Below, in pieces: positions 63,259 to 64,000 of a DNA stretch of 64,000 bases. Numbering within the stretch: the first letter of the stretch is position 1; every line of letters starts with the position of its first letter. Under the pieces are notes generated by a model. The model was given only the letters and a program-made list of their open reading frames with translations, made no database searches and was not told the origin of the DNA. Location of the stretch: positions 61,902 to 125,901 of the forward strand of contig JADZEB010000044.1 in the NCBI GenBank assembly GCA_020850755.1, given 5' to 3'. This DNA is from Alphaproteobacteria bacterium (lineage in GTDB: Bacteria; Pseudomonadota; Alphaproteobacteria; Acetobacterales; Acetobacteraceae). The translations under genes and the position numbers were made by a program.

Positions 63259-64000
63259 ATGGCCCCGCCAGCTTCCGCCCCCGCAACGGCCGTGGCCGCG
63301 CCCGCGACGCGCGATGCGGCGGCGCCGCGCCGCCCGAACGTCATCATCGCCTTCTGCCGCGCCCAGCCGCTTGGCGCGATCAGCGCGGTGGCGATCCTGG
63401 TCATGATGCTGGCCGCGATCTTCGCGGAGCAGGTGGCGCCCTACCATCCGCTCGACATCGATTTCGGCGCGATCCTCGCGCCCCCCTCGGCCGAGCACTG
63501 GTTCGGTGCCGACGCCTTCGGCCGCGACATCCTCAGCCGCATCATCTTCGGCGCGCGCACGGCGCTGGCGATCGGGTTCCTCTCCTCGCTGATCGGCTGT
63601 GTGGCCGGCGCCGTTGTCGGGGTGGCCTCCGCCTATTTCGGCGGCCGGATCGACCTGGTGGTGCAGCGCTTCGTCGACATCCTGCTCTCCTTCCCGATCA
63701 TCGTGCTGGCGCTGGTGGTGGTGGCGATGCTGGGCCGCTGGCCCGTGCTCGGGATCGACGTCAACCTGATACTGGCGATCGCCATCCCGATCGTGCCCAA
63801 GGTCGCGCGCGTGATCCGCTCCTCGGCGCTGGCGATCCGCGAGATGCCCTATGTCGATGCGGCGCGCGCCGCAGGCTACAGCCATGCGCGCATCATATTC
63901 CGCCATATGGTGCCGAACGTGGCGGCGCCCTTCCTGATCATGTTCACGGCCTTCATCGCCCAGGCGATCCTGCTGGAAGCCTCGCTCTCCTTCCTCGGGC
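63259..64000 (+). CDS. Peptide-type ABC transporter permease (DppC-like), 3' truncated
   Basis: The visible 247 residues show the DppC layout: an N-terminal cytosolic stretch, a first helix (AVAILVMMLAAIFAEQVAPY), the periplasmic AEHWFGADAFGRDILSRIIFGARTAL segment, and the EAA-loop motif around YVDAARAAGYSHARIIFRHMVPN. The gene runs off the end of the window. It is coupled to the previous permease with a 1 bp gap. Confidence 0.9.
   Translation, partial: MAPPASAPATAVAAPATRDAAAPRRPNVIIAFCRAQPLGAISAVAILVMMLAAIFAEQVAPYHPLDIDFGAILAPPSAEHWFGADAFGRDILSRIIFGARTALAIGFLSSLIGCVAGAVVGVASAYFGGRIDLVVQRFVDILLSFPIIVLALVVVAMLGRWPVLGIDVNLILAIAIPIVPKVARVIRSSALAIREMPYVDAARAAGYSHARIIFRHMVPNVAAPFLIMFTAFIAQAILLEASLSFLG

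Overview
The window is high-GC chromosomal DNA of an alphaproteobacterium. Codon use, the many solute and amide-catabolism genes and the gene families suggest Rhodospirillales/Acetobacteraceae, but the sequence alone does not settle this. The chromosome is split by a roughly 42.5 kb integrated mobile element (about 15739-58236) in the 3' end of a tRNA-Val(GAC) gene.

Left backbone (1-15746): the 3' end of an M20 amidase/carbamoylase, then hyuA and hyuB (5-oxoprolinase/hydantoinase type). These are followed by an alpha/beta hydrolase and a small membrane protein on the minus strand, a D-aminoacylase and a LysE exporter. Next comes a secreted RNase A-like toxin with an overlapping probable immunity gene. 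An acyl-CoA dehydrogenase and a class III CoA-transferase, a lytic transglycosylase, a candidate sRNA, a GNAT acetyltransferase, an N-formylglutamate amidohydrolase and the tRNA complete this part. The right backbone (58245-64000) is a peptide-type ABC transporter operon (fused double ATPase, binding protein, two permeases; the last is cut by the window edge). Together with the left genes it suggests uptake and hydrolysis of amide, hydantoin or D-amino-acid compounds.

The element: a large serine recombinase reads leftward into the tRNA. The tRNA 3' end (GCCCACCA) is repeated at the right boundary, and the inner sides of both boundaries carry matching inverted arms, so an attP can be reconstructed. 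A third att-like site at 56415-56454 sets off a small TetR/AhpD-like/tautomerase cargo. Inside are (i) a lower-GC block with a membrane-anchored protein coupled to a 2230-residue RTX protein; (ii) a tyrosine recombinase; (iii) mobilization functions (ArdC, TraG/VirD4 coupling protein, DUF736, MobC, relaxase, a structured oriT-like region) but no mating-pore genes, so this is a mobilizable rather than self-transmissible element; (iv) two convergent gene clusters, described next; and (v) DUF2958 and ParB-like genes at the right end.

The first cluster (37814-50334, plus strand, eight overlapping or nearly overlapping genes) joins an excisionase-type HTH, a SNF2/RapA helicase, a phospholipase-D-fold protein, a type III Mod methyltransferase, a HEPN protein with an R-x4-H motif, a type III Res helicase-nuclease, a 78-residue protein and an SMC/RecN-like ATPase with a zinc hook. 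It looks like an extended type III restriction/defence system with DISARM-like parts but without DrmA or DrmB. The second cluster (50338-53275, minus strand, four genes) joins a STAS-like/winged-helix protein, a 115-residue protein, a protein with an N-terminal cysteine cluster and a GHKL ATPase, behind a strong promoter with a phased operator. It ends only 3 bp from the first cluster. I know no named system with this composition, and it is the best candidate for an undescribed system. Several intergenic regions of the element contain strong stem-loops, including one candidate structured RNA (53793-53978) and a hairpin array upstream of mobC.
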